Positions 8,272 through 17,311 of a stretch of DNA of 64,000 nucleotides are shown one piece after another. The position numbers and the translations under genes were made by a program. The notes beneath the pieces were generated by a model. The model was not told the DNA's origin. It saw only the letters and a program-made list of their open reading frames with translations, and did no database searches. Every line of letters begins with the position of its first letter. Position 1 is the stretch's first letter. This DNA comes from Acidovorax sp. (GTDB taxonomy: Bacteria; Pseudomonadota; Gammaproteobacteria; Burkholderiales; Burkholderiaceae_C): NCBI RefSeq assembly GCF_021287135.1, contig NZ_JAJTBB010000085.1, forward strand, positions 310,001 through 374,000, read 5' to 3'.

Positions 8272-9852
8272 CTACTTGCGCTTGTTGTTGCGGTCATTTC
8301 GGCGGCGGGGCACCCAGGCACCCATGCCGGCCAGCAGCGCGGACAAGCTCGCGGCGCTCCACCCACTCAGGGCCGGCACCGGTCGCACTGTCGGTCCGGG
8401 TGGGTCGATGGGAGGAGCGGCCGTAATGGTAATGGTCACCTTGCCGGGATATTTGGCCAACGACTTACCCTGCGCATCAAACTCTTCGAGCTCATACAGG
8501 AACTCATCGATGCCGACATAAGCCGGGTCGGATACGTAGACATAGGCCCCCGTCGTGGGGTCAAAGGAAACCAGTTGGCCGTGGGCTGGCTGTGAAACTG
8601 CGTGGAACTGGCCGCTCACCATGCCCGCCAGACGGTCGTTGGGCGCCACGCTCGCCGAGAGTTGCTGACCTGCCACGACGGATGCGGCATCGTCCACCAC
8701 GCGAGAAAGGACGGTGATATTGACGGTCGCAAAAGTGTTGCTGGAGTGGCTTCCTTGGGCGTCTACCCAGCCTTGCCGCAACTCATACTTGAACTGGTCG
8801 GTGCCAAAAAAACCCGGCTGAGGTTCGTACAAGAACTTTCCGGCGAAATCAATGGTGAACGTTGCTGCATGCGCAGGCGTTGAGCCCGGGTCCGGGACGC
8901 CATCAAAGTCTGCATCAGCGCCTGCCGATATGGAGTACCAGCCCACCGAAGGATGAAAGTCATCATTGTCTTTGACGTTGGCCTGAACATATTGGCCGGC
9001 GTACAGGCCATAGGCGTCATCTGCAGCGGCGTACGAGCCCACGGGAGCTGGCGGGGAAGGCGGTACGGTGACAGGAGGGTTGGTTGCACCGCCAGCAGAA
9101 TTCACGGTGACACTGATCGGTGCGAAGGACGACTTGTACAGCGCCGCTCCGTCCGTATTCATCAGGGAGTAATAGAAGCGGTCGACTCCTGTAAAGCCGG
9201 GATCGGGATAGTAGACAAAAGAGGCCGGGCCGCTTGGAAACTGGCTCTCATCAGGCTTCCGGACCACCAATCCGTGTTCTGGCTGACCCAAGAGTTGGAC
9301 ATCGACAATGACATTCGCGGTGTTCAGTTGCACGCCAACGTCGTTGCTCAGGGGCAGGATGGTGACCGACTTGTCTGCAACGGTTGTCGCGGCATCGGGC
9401 TGTGCCTGGGGATTGGCCGGATTGATCTGGATGCCGACGGAAGCGGAACTGGTGGTGCTGCCCTCTACCAGCGAATAACTAAGCCAGTCGTTCATGATGG
9501 CATCGCTCGTATTGGGCGGTGCGACATAGCTGAAGGCCCCCGTGGCGGTATCCGTCAGCGTGAACGTGCCTATCTGGGCTGGAGTGGCCTGGAAAGCGGG
9601 AGACTGTGCAGGGTCCAGGTTGTCGTTGGTCCCGAGGCTGCCGGAGATGGTTCCGCCCGACGGCGCGAACAACTGATCGTAGAGGGCTGGTCCGGCCTTC
9701 GCTGTCTGGGATGCCGCCGAAACCAGCAGCCCCAGGGCAACCAAGGCTGAGGGCGCTGGACGCAAAAGGCGACCGCTGGGGGCGTTTCCCTCTTCCGGTA
9801 CAGAGGGCTTGGTGCCTGGGAGGGAAGATGTTTGAAGACTCTTTGGCTGCAT
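8272..9852 (-). CDS. Secreted Ig-like (cadherin/VCBS-type) repeat protein with C-terminal sorting signal
   Basis: This 526-aa product has a long N-terminal region with a hydrophobic signal segment ending in TAKAG. It then has four beta-sandwich repeats of the Big_9/VCBS type, each ending in phrases such as YVAPPNTSDAI, YYPDPGFTGVDRFYYSL, YEPQPGFFGTDQFKYEL and YVSDPAYVGIDEFLYEL. A proline-rich linker (about 268-280) separates repeats two and three. The C-terminus, VPALSGWSA plus a hydrophobic stretch and PRRRNDRNNKRK, is a variant sorting signal. I chose the ATG at 9852; a TTG six codons upstream is also in frame. Such proteins are usually adhesive or structural, but no ligand can be inferred. 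Confidence 0.75.
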   Translation of the reverse strand: MQPKSLQTSSLPGTKPSVPEEGNAPSGRLLRPAPSALVALGLLVSAASQTAKAGPALYDQLFAPSGGTISGSLGTNDNLDPAQSPAFQATPAQIGTFTLTDTATGAFSYVAPPNTSDAIMNDWLSYSLVEGSTTSSASVGIQINPANPQAQPDAATTVADKSVTILPLSNDVGVQLNTANVIVDVQLLGQPEHGLVVRKPDESQFPSGPASFVYYPDPGFTGVDRFYYSLMNTDGAALYKSSFAPISVTVNSAGGATNPPVTVPPSPPAPVGSYAAADDAYGLYAGQYVQANVKDNDDFHPSVGWYSISAGADADFDGVPDPGSTPAHAATFTIDFAGKFLYEPQPGFFGTDQFKYELRQGWVDAQGSHSSNTFATVNITVLSRVVDDAASVVAGQQLSASVAPNDRLAGMVSGQFHAVSQPAHGQLVSFDPTTGAYVYVSDPAYVGIDEFLYELEEFDAQGKSLAKYPGKVTITITAAPPIDPPGPTVRPVPALSGWSAASLSALLAGMGAWVPRRRNDRNNKRK

Positions 9853-10257
9853 GGCACGGGACCCATTCAAAAACTAGACACGGCAACGTGGTACCGCACC
9901 AACGCGAGCGGACGCGGGGTGGGGGCCCGCTTCACGGAATGTGGGCGACGTACGGGCCGACCCAAGCGAAGCGATCCCCTTGGGCTGTCGTTGTCGCCTC
10001 CAGCCCGGGCTATGGTCGCCTCGAATAAAAATTATCCGCCGAAGTCTAGAAAATCGATGCTGCAACCATCCGGAAGATTTTCAACGATTGTTAATTTTCG
10101 GCGTTGAGCGCTTATGGGTGCAGCCGTTGTGCACGCTTAGGCTGCTTGAAAAGATATTCGGAGGGCTCCTACTTCGCGATCGCAAAATACGCCTTCCCCC
10201 CCGCTGTAATCGTCACGCCACGCCCCTTGCGTCAGGCGCGGGGCTGGCGGCCAGCGA
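9853..10257. other. Intergenic region, 405 bp, no gene seen
   Basis: The space separates two minus-strand genes. It includes an AT-richer stretch at about 10025-10105 that could hold the promoter of the Ig-repeat gene. I see no convincing promoter match, RNA gene or repeat. Confidence 0.4.
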
Positions 10258-11043
10258 TCAAGGTATTTGCAGCGGCACCAGCATTCCGCTGGCCCGGATC
10301 TGGGCATATGGCGCAAGGTCGATGTACTCGCCAATGCGTGCACGCAATTCCGCCTTCTTCGTCGTCACAAAAGCCAGCGGCATTTGCTTCAATTCCGAAA
10401 TGGCTTGGTGATGCCGGGCATCCCATACGTTGCCACCATGAAAGGTGTAGATGTAGCACCAACCGCAGTGGCGCAGCCGGGTGATGGCGTGGCCTGCGGC
10501 GAGTATGGCCAGGCACAGCCCGGTGTCCTCTCCGCGAGGCACTTCCGGGTAGGCCGGCATCTTCTCCCGCTTGCCGAGCAAGGTGCCTTGGACAAAGTTC
10601 AGTGGATAAGCCTCGTCGTTCCAGTCATCCCAGACCAGGGTCCGCTCCTGGGGAAATCCGTGCAGCTGGTCGCTGAGGAAGCAAAAGTCTGCGTTCGCTT
10701 TCTGAAGCGCTTCTAGCTGCAACGCAATGCGCAAGGGGTGGCAGCGGTCATCATCATCCCACTGGCACACCAGATCACCACGCGCCAGCTTGACGGCCTG
10801 GTTTCTCAGCGCCCCCAGGGTTTGGCCGGCCGCAAGCTGATGCACTGCAATTCTTGTTGCGGTTTCCGTGCAGGGAGGAGCGTGCGTAACCCAGCGCCTC
10901 AGCAAATCGTCAAACGCATTATCGCCGTCGTGTGCAATCAAGAGTTCCCGCTCTGGATGGCTTTGCCGGCAGAAATCGGCGATGGCCAGCTGCGCCATTT
11001 TCAAGCGGCTGGGGAGTGTCACCATAATGCCGGTCACATGCAT
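10258..11043 (-). CDS. Family 2 glycosyltransferase
   Basis: This 261-aa GT-A fold enzyme begins VTLPSRLKMAQLAIADF, with the usual N-terminal nucleotide-binding strand. It carries the metal-binding acidic cluster QWDDDDRCHP (about residues 93-102) after LGALRNQAVKLARGD. A later acidic site, PRGEDTGLC, fits the catalytic region. It is cytosolic, with no membrane helix. The donor sugar and acceptor are unknown. It is divergent from the four-gene glycosyltransferase run starting 113 bp away, with a shared promoter region likely. Confidence 0.85.
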   Translation of the reverse strand: MHVTGIMVTLPSRLKMAQLAIADFCRQSHPERELLIAHDGDNAFDDLLRRWVTHAPPCTETATRIAVHQLAAGQTLGALRNQAVKLARGDLVCQWDDDDRCHPLRIALQLEALQKANADFCFLSDQLHGFPQERTLVWDDWNDEAYPLNFVQGTLLGKREKMPAYPEVPRGEDTGLCLAILAAGHAITRLRHCGWCYIYTFHGGNVWDARHHQAISELKQMPLAFVTTKKAELRARIGEYIDLAPYAQIRASGMLVPLQIP

Positions 11044-11156
11044 AAGTTAATTTCTTTCATCTGGCGAATTGGAGTGGTAATGGATGATATTGTTGGGCAT
11101 TGTGCAGTGGATCTGCTGATCCGCGGGGGCCCATCTTCTTCCAACTTCGGCCGGCG

Positions 11157-11945
11157 ATGACTGTTTCTATATTGATGACCTATCGCGAGACAAGCCCGCA
11201 GCGGCGCAGAAATCTGCTCACGACATTGCAATGGCTTGCGCACGAGGTGCCGGATGTGAAGGTGCTCGTGGTTGAGCAAGATACCTATCCGCGGTTGCTG
11301 GGTGGATTGCCGCACGGCAACCAGCAGGCCCTTTTTGCCTACAACCCCCATCGGTTCAACAAATCGTGGGGCTTGAACGTGGCCATGCGTGCTTCGGGTG
11401 CGTCCATTGCCGTCTTCACGGATGCCGATCTGATGGTTGCCGGCGGCATCCGGGCGCTGATCCAGGCCTGCGTGCAGCACAGCCCGGTTGCCAAACCTTA
11501 TCGCGACGTGCTGGACCTTTCGGAGGAAGAGAGTGAGCGCGTGCACCGTGGAGAGCACGACTTCCGCCCAGCTCCGCGGCCCGGGCGCCGCGCCCACAAC
11601 GAACATCTGGTCCTGTGCGGCGGCATGTTCGCTATCCGTGCCGATGCCTTCTACCACGTCGGAGGCTGGGACGAGCGCTTTGTCGGCTGGGGAGGCGAAG
11701 ACGATGCCTTGAGCCTGAAGATCCAGCGCGCGAACATGCAGGTCGCGGCGCGGGACGGCACGGCCCTGCATCTGTGGCACCCCCGCGCAGTGGACAAGAT
11801 GGAACGGCAGCACTATCTTGCGAATGTGGCGCTGTTCGAAAGCCTGCGCGCCAGCTCGGATGCACAGCTTCATCGCATGGCGGAAGTGCAGCGCCAGGTG
11901 ATCGGCCACCAGGAAAAATACCGTCCAATGGAGGGTGCGCAATGA
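11157..11945 (+). CDS. Glycosyltransferase with galactosyltransferase-type C-terminal domain
   Basis: This 262-aa GT-A enzyme has an N-terminal GT2-like region containing FTDADLMV (the DXD-like metal site, about residues 90-97). Its C-terminal Glyco_transf_7C-type segment, GWDERFVGWGGEDDAL, is the acceptor/donor motif of galactosyltransferase-related proteins. The start is the ATG giving MTVSILMTYRE. Its stop overlaps the next start as ATGA, so translation is probably coupled. It is the first of four consecutive genes likely building one glycan, whose nature the sequence does not reveal. Confidence 0.85.
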   Translation: MTVSILMTYRETSPQRRRNLLTTLQWLAHEVPDVKVLVVEQDTYPRLLGGLPHGNQQALFAYNPHRFNKSWGLNVAMRASGASIAVFTDADLMVAGGIRALIQACVQHSPVAKPYRDVLDLSEEESERVHRGEHDFRPAPRPGRRAHNEHLVLCGGMFAIRADAFYHVGGWDERFVGWGGEDDALSLKIQRANMQVAARDGTALHLWHPRAVDKMERQHYLANVALFESLRASSDAQLHRMAEVQRQVIGHQEKYRPMEGAQ

Positions 11946-12622
11946 GCGATAGCCGGCCTGTGCCCGCGGCGCCGCAGAAGACGCATCTCATGATCGGCAC
12001 GCCCGCCTATGGCGGCATGCTGCACATGGACTACCTGAATTCGCTGCTGAGCTACCAGCGCGAGGGCATTGAATTCACCCTGGCCACCATTGGCAATGAG
12101 AGCCTGATCACGCGGGCGCGCAATACGTTGCTGTCGCTGTTCTGGGCGAATCAGGCGTGTACCCACCTGCTGTTTCTGGATGCTGACGTGAGCCTGCCGT
12201 CCGCCGGGCTCAGGCACATGCTTTCGCAGCAGCGGGACGTCATCGGTGCGCCGGTTGCCTTGAAAGGGCGCAACCCACAGGGGCAGCGCATCTTCAATGT
12301 TGGCAAGTGTGTGGGGGAGGCCGGCGAACAGATACTGGTGGAGCACATCGGTACGGCAGCGCTGCTGCTCAGCCGCCGGGCCGTGGGTGCCTTGGTGGAG
12401 CAAGCGATCGCCCGAGGCGGCGTGTATGCGCCAGCCAGAGCGACTCTGCGCGGCACTTACAACGAGAGCGCCCTGATGTACGACGTATTTCAGGTCGGCG
12501 TCGTGGATGGCGTCTATCTTTCGGAGGACTACTGGGTCTGCCGGGCGCTGCGCCAGTTGGGGTTCGACATCCATGTGCAACTGGACGCCATAACCCAGCA
12601 CCATGGCACCATGGCCGCCTGA
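11942..12622 (+). CDS. GT-A fold glycosyltransferase
   Basis: This 226-aa protein has MIGTPAYGGMLHMDYLNSL near the start, NESLITRARNTL, and the metal-binding LLFLDADVSLPS (about residues 73-84). This pattern is found in small bacterial GT-A enzymes related to Anp1-like transferases. SEDYWVCRAL (about 196-205) is a plausible catalytic acidic region. It overlaps the preceding gene by ATGA, and the next ATG is 8 bp after its stop. The substrate is unknown. Confidence 0.75.
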   Translation: MSDSRPVPAAPQKTHLMIGTPAYGGMLHMDYLNSLLSYQREGIEFTLATIGNESLITRARNTLLSLFWANQACTHLLFLDADVSLPSAGLRHMLSQQRDVIGAPVALKGRNPQGQRIFNVGKCVGEAGEQILVEHIGTAALLLSRRAVGALVEQAIARGGVYAPARATLRGTYNESALMYDVFQVGVVDGVYLSEDYWVCRALRQLGFDIHVQLDAITQHHGTMAA

Positions 12623-12629
12623 TCACCGC

Positions 12630-13811
12630 ATGCAGATCATCAGTTTTCTGGCGCCCGGCGAGCCAGCACAACAGCCGGACCTGTCTCTCCTGGCCATCCG
12701 GTGTGTCCGGGCGCTCGTCAACGCGCAGGTGCCCGTGCACTGGCGGGTGCTGGCCGCGCCGGGGTCGGCAGTCGCCTTTACATCCGCCCTGGCGCCGAAG
12801 ACGCTGACCGCTGAAGCGGTGGTGCAGATCAGCGAGCTCGACAGCGCCTTGGGTGACCTGGGAGACCTCTTGCGAGCCACGCGTGGGCCTGTGCCAGGCG
12901 GCGTGGCCCTCGCCATGACTGCGCCCCAGTGGTGGCCCGCGCTGCTGGCACCGCTGCAGGGCCGCCGTATCGCGTACCTGGAGCCCAGCCCCTTCCTGCA
13001 GCCGGAGCAGATCGCACCCTATTGCGGCTACCCCGACGAAGTGTGGCTGCCTGATGCGGACCTGGCGCAGCAATTGCGTCGGCATCAGCCCGGCCTGCGG
13101 ACACGGATGCTGCCGCCGGTGCGCCGGCATGCGGTGCAGCAGGACATCTCGGTCGACCGCCTTGCCGCCTTTCGGCAGATGATGGGTATTGGTGACCAGA
13201 CTTTTGTGTTCTATGCCATGCTGGACGCACACTCGGCGGAAGGTTGCGCAGACATGCTGGCGGCCTATGCGCTGGCATTTGATGGCGAGGCGAACGCCGA
13301 TGTGACATGGGTTGTCCAATGCCCGCCGGAGTTTGTGGATCCCCTCCGCGACGGCACGCCGGTGCCTGCCGCGCAATTCATCGAAGGATTGCTTGCCGGG
13401 ATGCCTTCTTCGCGCGGGCACGGCAGACCAAAAATCGTCTTGCTGGACCAGGACCTGAACTCCGCCGGAAGGGATCTGCTGCACGCCTGCGGCAACGCCT
13501 TCCTGGTACCGCGCAGCGGCGACGCCCTCGGGCTGCGCGCGATCGATGCCGCCGAGGCCGGCAATGAGGTGATAGGCCCGGCCGGAGGGAATCTTGAATA
13601 TCTGCTGGGCGCAGCGTGGCAGGCGCTTGCAGGCTCGCAGTCTTCAGACGGATTTGTGCAAGCGCTGGCGCACGCCATGAAGAGCGCCTGGCTGCGCCGC
13701 GATGGCGACGCCCGTGGTCGCGATAGGGTCCAGTGGCACCTGGCCAACGCGCTGTCTGAGGCCGCATGGGTCCTGAGCGTTCAGCGCCTGCTGGGAGGCG
13801 CCGAAGCATGA
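12630..13811 (+). CDS. Putative GT-B fold glycosyltransferase
   Basis: This 393-aa protein has no strong catalytic signature that I can name. The layout suggests GT-B: an N-terminal half ending in a linker near residue 185, then TFVFYAMLDAHSAEGCADML, KIVLLDQDLNS and VPRSGDALGLRAIDAAEAG. The last resembles the donor-binding E-x7-E region of family 4 enzymes, here DALGLRAIDAAE. No membrane segment is seen. It sits within the coupled run, and its stop overlaps the next start as ATGA. The alternative is a non-catalytic member of the glycan operon. Confidence 0.55.
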   Translation: MQIISFLAPGEPAQQPDLSLLAIRCVRALVNAQVPVHWRVLAAPGSAVAFTSALAPKTLTAEAVVQISELDSALGDLGDLLRATRGPVPGGVALAMTAPQWWPALLAPLQGRRIAYLEPSPFLQPEQIAPYCGYPDEVWLPDADLAQQLRRHQPGLRTRMLPPVRRHAVQQDISVDRLAAFRQMMGIGDQTFVFYAMLDAHSAEGCADMLAAYALAFDGEANADVTWVVQCPPEFVDPLRDGTPVPAAQFIEGLLAGMPSSRGHGRPKIVLLDQDLNSAGRDLLHACGNAFLVPRSGDALGLRAIDAAEAGNEVIGPAGGNLEYLLGAAWQALAGSQSSDGFVQALAHAMKSAWLRRDGDARGRDRVQWHLANALSEAAWVLSVQRLLGGAEA

Positions 13812-14638
13812 GCAAGCGGTTTCACTTCATCTTTGGTTTGCGCCCGCAGACAGAGCCTTTCCATCTGGTCCACTACCTGTGCCTCTCGTCCTGTATCGCC
13901 GTGAACCAGCCGCAGGAAGTCAACCTCCACTTGCGGTATGAACCCTTTGGGCCGTGGTGGGACCGGATCAAGGGCCGGCTGAACCTGCGCAGCGTCGACG
14001 ACCGACAGTCGTCAGGCTTCACCGAGGCACTTTATGCGCGCACCGAGGAAGGGCGCGTCATCGCAGGGCAGGGCATCAGCTACGCACACGAAGCGGATTT
14101 CATCCGCCTGGCCTTGCTCAGGGAAGAAGGCGGCGTGTACGCCGACATGGACACCCTGTTCGTCAGGCCGTTCCCCGACTTTCTCTATGAACAGGCTTGT
14201 GTGCTGGGCGAGGAGGACGCCTATCGCGGCGACAACGGCGTCGTGCAACCATCGCTGTGCAACGCCATCATTTTTTCGCAGCCGGGCAGCACGTTTGTAT
14301 CGCACTGGCAAACGCAGGCGATGGAGGTATTTGACGGGACCTGGAGCAAGCACTCATGCCAACTGGCGGCCCAGCTCTGGCAACGCATGCCCCAGCATGT
14401 GAGCATCGCTCCGCGTCAATGGTTCTACCATTTTGGCGTGAGTCCTGCCGGTATCCGGTCCCTGCTGGAGGAACGGGCCATGGTCCCCCGCCAATTGCTC
14501 AGCATGCATCTGTGGGCGCACCTGTGGTGGTCAGAGCGGCGGACCGACTTCACAACATTTCATGCTGGCTTGCTGGACGAGGCCTATGTTCGCCAGGGAG
14601 CCAGCACCTATGCCTGGGCGGCCAGGCAGTTTTTGTGA
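13808..14638 (+). CDS. GT32-type DXD glycosyltransferase
   Basis: This 276-aa enzyme carries the Gly_transf_sug signature: HEADFIRLALLREEGGVYAD followed by MDTLFVRPF, giving the DMD form of the DXD motif (about residues 116-118). Family members usually transfer a hexose from a nucleotide sugar. It begins with an ATGA overlap and ends the four-gene plus-strand run, 84 bp from the convergent beta-barrel gene. No signal peptide or membrane helix is visible. The acceptor is unknown. Confidence 0.8.
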   Translation: MSKRFHFIFGLRPQTEPFHLVHYLCLSSCIAVNQPQEVNLHLRYEPFGPWWDRIKGRLNLRSVDDRQSSGFTEALYARTEEGRVIAGQGISYAHEADFIRLALLREEGGVYADMDTLFVRPFPDFLYEQACVLGEEDAYRGDNGVVQPSLCNAIIFSQPGSTFVSHWQTQAMEVFDGTWSKHSCQLAAQLWQRMPQHVSIAPRQWFYHFGVSPAGIRSLLEERAMVPRQLLSMHLWAHLWWSERRTDFTTFHAGLLDEAYVRQGASTYAWAARQFL

Positions 14639-14722
14639 GCGGCAAAGGACGCGGTGGCTTCTTGTGAGCGCGGGACCACCAAGTGCCGCGCTGCGGCTGG
14701 GATGGCGATGCCGAACAGGCCC

Positions 14723-15619
14723 TCAGAACGGCACGCTGACCCGGGCCGTTGCGCTGGTGTACCGGTACGAGCCTGTGCGGCCGGACAGCAGGGGCGCGGC
14801 GTTGCTCGCCTCCAGCCCCGCGAACCATTGGACGGCGCTGCGGCGGCGGGCGCCGATGCCGAGGCTGCCGCGCCACAGCGGGTCGGAGCCGCCGTCGATG
14901 CGCTGCCGCCCTGCGTCGATGCTGGCGCTCAGCACAAAGGCCTGGGCCACCTCGAACCGCGACGACAGGCCTGCCGACGCTTCTTGCAGGCGATCCGGCG
15001 AAAAATACTCGGGGCGGTACGGATTGGTGTTGTGGTAGCTGCGCGTCCTGACGTAGGCGTTCAGGCCATAGCGCTCATCCAGCGAGAAGTTCCAGCGCGT
15101 GCGCAGGATGGGCCGGTGGTTGTCATTGGAAAACAGTGCCGTGCCGGCCGCGATGCCGACGTTGAAGCGCTCGGAGAACGCATGGTCCAGCACCAGCGCC
15201 AGCGCGGTGAAATGGGTGCCACTGTCGATGCCCCGGATGGAGTTCACCAAGTCGCGCTCCAGGCTCACGCCCAGGGCGGTGGCGGGGCTGAGCTGTTCCA
15301 TGTAGTCCAGGCCCCCGATTCCATAGCTGGTGCCGGCAACGCGGGCCGTGCCCAGGTGGGCGTCGATGGTGCGTTCCTTGTTCGTCTGCTTGTACGTGGC
15401 TTCGGCCAGGTTGCCGCTGGCAGCCCAGCCGGGGGCCGTGTAGCGCAGCGCGCCCACGCGCGCACCCCAGCCCGCAGCGTTGGCGTACCCCAGGGTCTGG
15501 CGGCTCTCGTGAAAGCCGTCCGAGTCATGGCTGGCGAACAGGGTCCCAGTCATCGATTGCGCGTGCGCGCCGCAGGCGGACAGCAGCGCCAGTGCCGTGA
15601 TCAGCCGCGCTGCGGTCAT
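14723..15619 (-). CDS. Outer-membrane beta-barrel protein paired with a polysaccharide synthase
   Basis: This 298-aa protein has a signal peptide (about residues 1-21, ending GAHAQ) and then alternating beta strands up to a C-terminal Phe (VSVPF), the usual outer-membrane assembly signal. Strand-rich phrases such as FNVGIAAGTALFSNDN and SAGLSSRFEVAQAFVLSAS fit a 12-16-strand barrel. LSAC in the signal also resembles a lipobox. Its start overlaps the stop of the upstream GT2 synthase as ATGA, so the two are almost certainly coupled. It may form the export pore or a modifying channel for that glycan, like the PgaA barrel or YaiO. That assignment is inference. Confidence 0.7.
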   Translation of the reverse strand: MTAARLITALALLSACGAHAQSMTGTLFASHDSDGFHESRQTLGYANAAGWGARVGALRYTAPGWAASGNLAEATYKQTNKERTIDAHLGTARVAGTSYGIGGLDYMEQLSPATALGVSLERDLVNSIRGIDSGTHFTALALVLDHAFSERFNVGIAAGTALFSNDNHRPILRTRWNFSLDERYGLNAYVRTRSYHNTNPYRPEYFSPDRLQEASAGLSSRFEVAQAFVLSASIDAGRQRIDGGSDPLWRGSLGIGARRRSAVQWFAGLEASNAAPLLSGRTGSYRYTSATARVSVPF

Positions 15620-17046
15620 TTGGTCCCCCAGTTCTTGGATCGACTCACCAGTTCCTTGATGTAACCCAGCACGCAGGCCGGCTGCAGCACCACGCTGTAG
15701 AAGAGGGCGTAGAAGACAAAGCCCAGCACATTGCGGCGGACTTTGAGCCCTTGCTCGATGAACATCTTGGACTGGACGGCAAACATGAGGTAGTTGACGA
15801 TCATAGCCAGCGGCAGGACCAGCAGCGTCATCGGCCCGGCGATCCAGTACACGCCCAACAGCGCGAGGACCAGGCCCGGCACGAAGGCGAAGGTATAGAC
15901 CAGGTCCATGTAGGGAAACAGCAGATTCCACCAGATGAACAAGGTGCTCATGCGTGCCTTGAACAACAGCCGCCAGTGCAGCTTGAAGGCTTCGATGAGG
16001 CCGCGCGACCAGCGCTGGCGCTGGCGTATGAATTGCAGCCAGGTCTCGGGCGCGTTGGTAAAGAGACAGGCGTTCTCTGCAAAGCCCACGCGGTACCCAC
16101 GCTCCAGGATGGCCCAGGTCAGCACGATGTCTTCACCCACCGTGTGGGCCCATCCGCCCAGCTCTCGCAGCAAGGCCGTGTCGTAGATAGAGAACGCGCC
16201 CTGGGCCACGAGCGTGCCCTGGTACAGGCTCTGCAGGCGCTTGATGGCCGCGATGCCGTGGAAGTAGTCCCATTCCTGGATGGCCGTGACCATGTTCTTG
16301 CGCGAGTTGCGCACCAGCACCGCGCCGGCGACCGCACGGGTGTTCGGAGGGTCGCTCATGTAGCGGCGTACCAGGTTGCTCAGTGCGTTGTGGTGCAGGT
16401 AGGAATCGCCGTCCACCGTGATGGTCAGCCGGTGGCGGACAAGCTCCAGCCCCGTGTTCAGGGCATTGGCTTTGCCTACATTGCGCTCCAGGTTGAGCAC
16501 TTGGAGCCAGGGATAGTCCAGCTGCGCCAGCTTCTGGGCTGTGGCGTCCGTCGAGCCGTCGTTGATCACCAGCACCTGCAGCGGGCCGGAGTATTGCTGG
16601 CGGGCAATGCTCTCGATGGTGGAGGCGATGTTGGTCTCTTCGTTGTAAGCCGCCACCAGGATGGAGATGCCCGGCAGCGTCGCCACGGCATGGTTCGCGG
16701 CCGGGCGCCGGTCCAGCAGCAGGCTGATCACCAGAAAGGCGTTCATGAAGCCAGGGACCACGGCAATGCCATAGATCACGGGGTAAGCCACCCAGGGACT
16801 TACCACGTGCCCGAGGTCGCGTATCCATGCATCCGCCGCGTAGATGGAAAAACCCATCCACAGGATCCCGACCAGAAGCGCAAACGTGAACTTCCAGCGC
16901 ACGGGGACGTAGCGCGCAGGCCGCGCTGCGGTGCCCGGGCCGGCCGCCCGGGTGTGCGGCGCCGTGGGCGAGGCACTGTGCGCCGCGGGTGCTGGCGGCG
17001 AGGTGCCTCGCAGCGCTGTGGCCGTGAGGGAGGGAGGGGGCGTCAT
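15616..17046 (-). CDS. Processive family 2 glycosyltransferase (PgaC/HAS-like synthase)
   Basis: This 476-aa membrane enzyme has an N-terminal helix pair (about residues 52-72 and 85-110). The catalytic GT2 domain shows NDG (Asp163), VDGDS (Asp212/214), GED (about 304-306) and QRQRW (342-346), the full set for processive synthases. Helices after residue about 365 complete the channel. The family makes beta-linked polymers such as poly-N-acetylglucosamine, hyaluronan or cellulose; the product here is unknown. I use the ATG at 17046, though upstream in-frame starts reach 17124. An AT-rich leader (17094-17135) probably holds the promoter. No deacetylase (PgaB-like) gene is adjacent. Confidence 0.85.
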   Translation of the reverse strand: MTPPPSLTATALRGTSPPAPAAHSASPTAPHTRAAGPGTAARPARYVPVRWKFTFALLVGILWMGFSIYAADAWIRDLGHVVSPWVAYPVIYGIAVVPGFMNAFLVISLLLDRRPAANHAVATLPGISILVAAYNEETNIASTIESIARQQYSGPLQVLVINDGSTDATAQKLAQLDYPWLQVLNLERNVGKANALNTGLELVRHRLTITVDGDSYLHHNALSNLVRRYMSDPPNTRAVAGAVLVRNSRKNMVTAIQEWDYFHGIAAIKRLQSLYQGTLVAQGAFSIYDTALLRELGGWAHTVGEDIVLTWAILERGYRVGFAENACLFTNAPETWLQFIRQRQRWSRGLIEAFKLHWRLLFKARMSTLFIWWNLLFPYMDLVYTFAFVPGLVLALLGVYWIAGPMTLLVLPLAMIVNYLMFAVQSKMFIEQGLKVRRNVLGFVFYALFYSVVLQPACVLGYIKELVSRSKNWGTK

Positions 17047-17311
17047 GTGGATAGGGGCGCACGGGAGCGTGAAAATGTCACGTACATGCGTCCATTTGTA
17101 AATAAAAGAAACTAAAGTGTACAAATTTTAGGGGGACTTTGCCATGCGTCAAGGTGTGGGCCCATGACGACGCTTGGTATCCCCGTGGACTCAGGCATGG
17201 CCGGGCGGTGCCACGGGCCTGTGCCACGGTCTGCGCGCTCGGTTCGGCGTGCGCAGCACAGGTGTCAGCTTGGCCGTCCAGGCCAGGCCTTCCCTGCGGG
17301 CGCCGCGCCCG

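Noticed and set aside
9900-10110. Cyclic-di-GMP riboswitch before the Ig-repeat gene
   Set aside because: No match to the conserved GEMM core could be found by eye.
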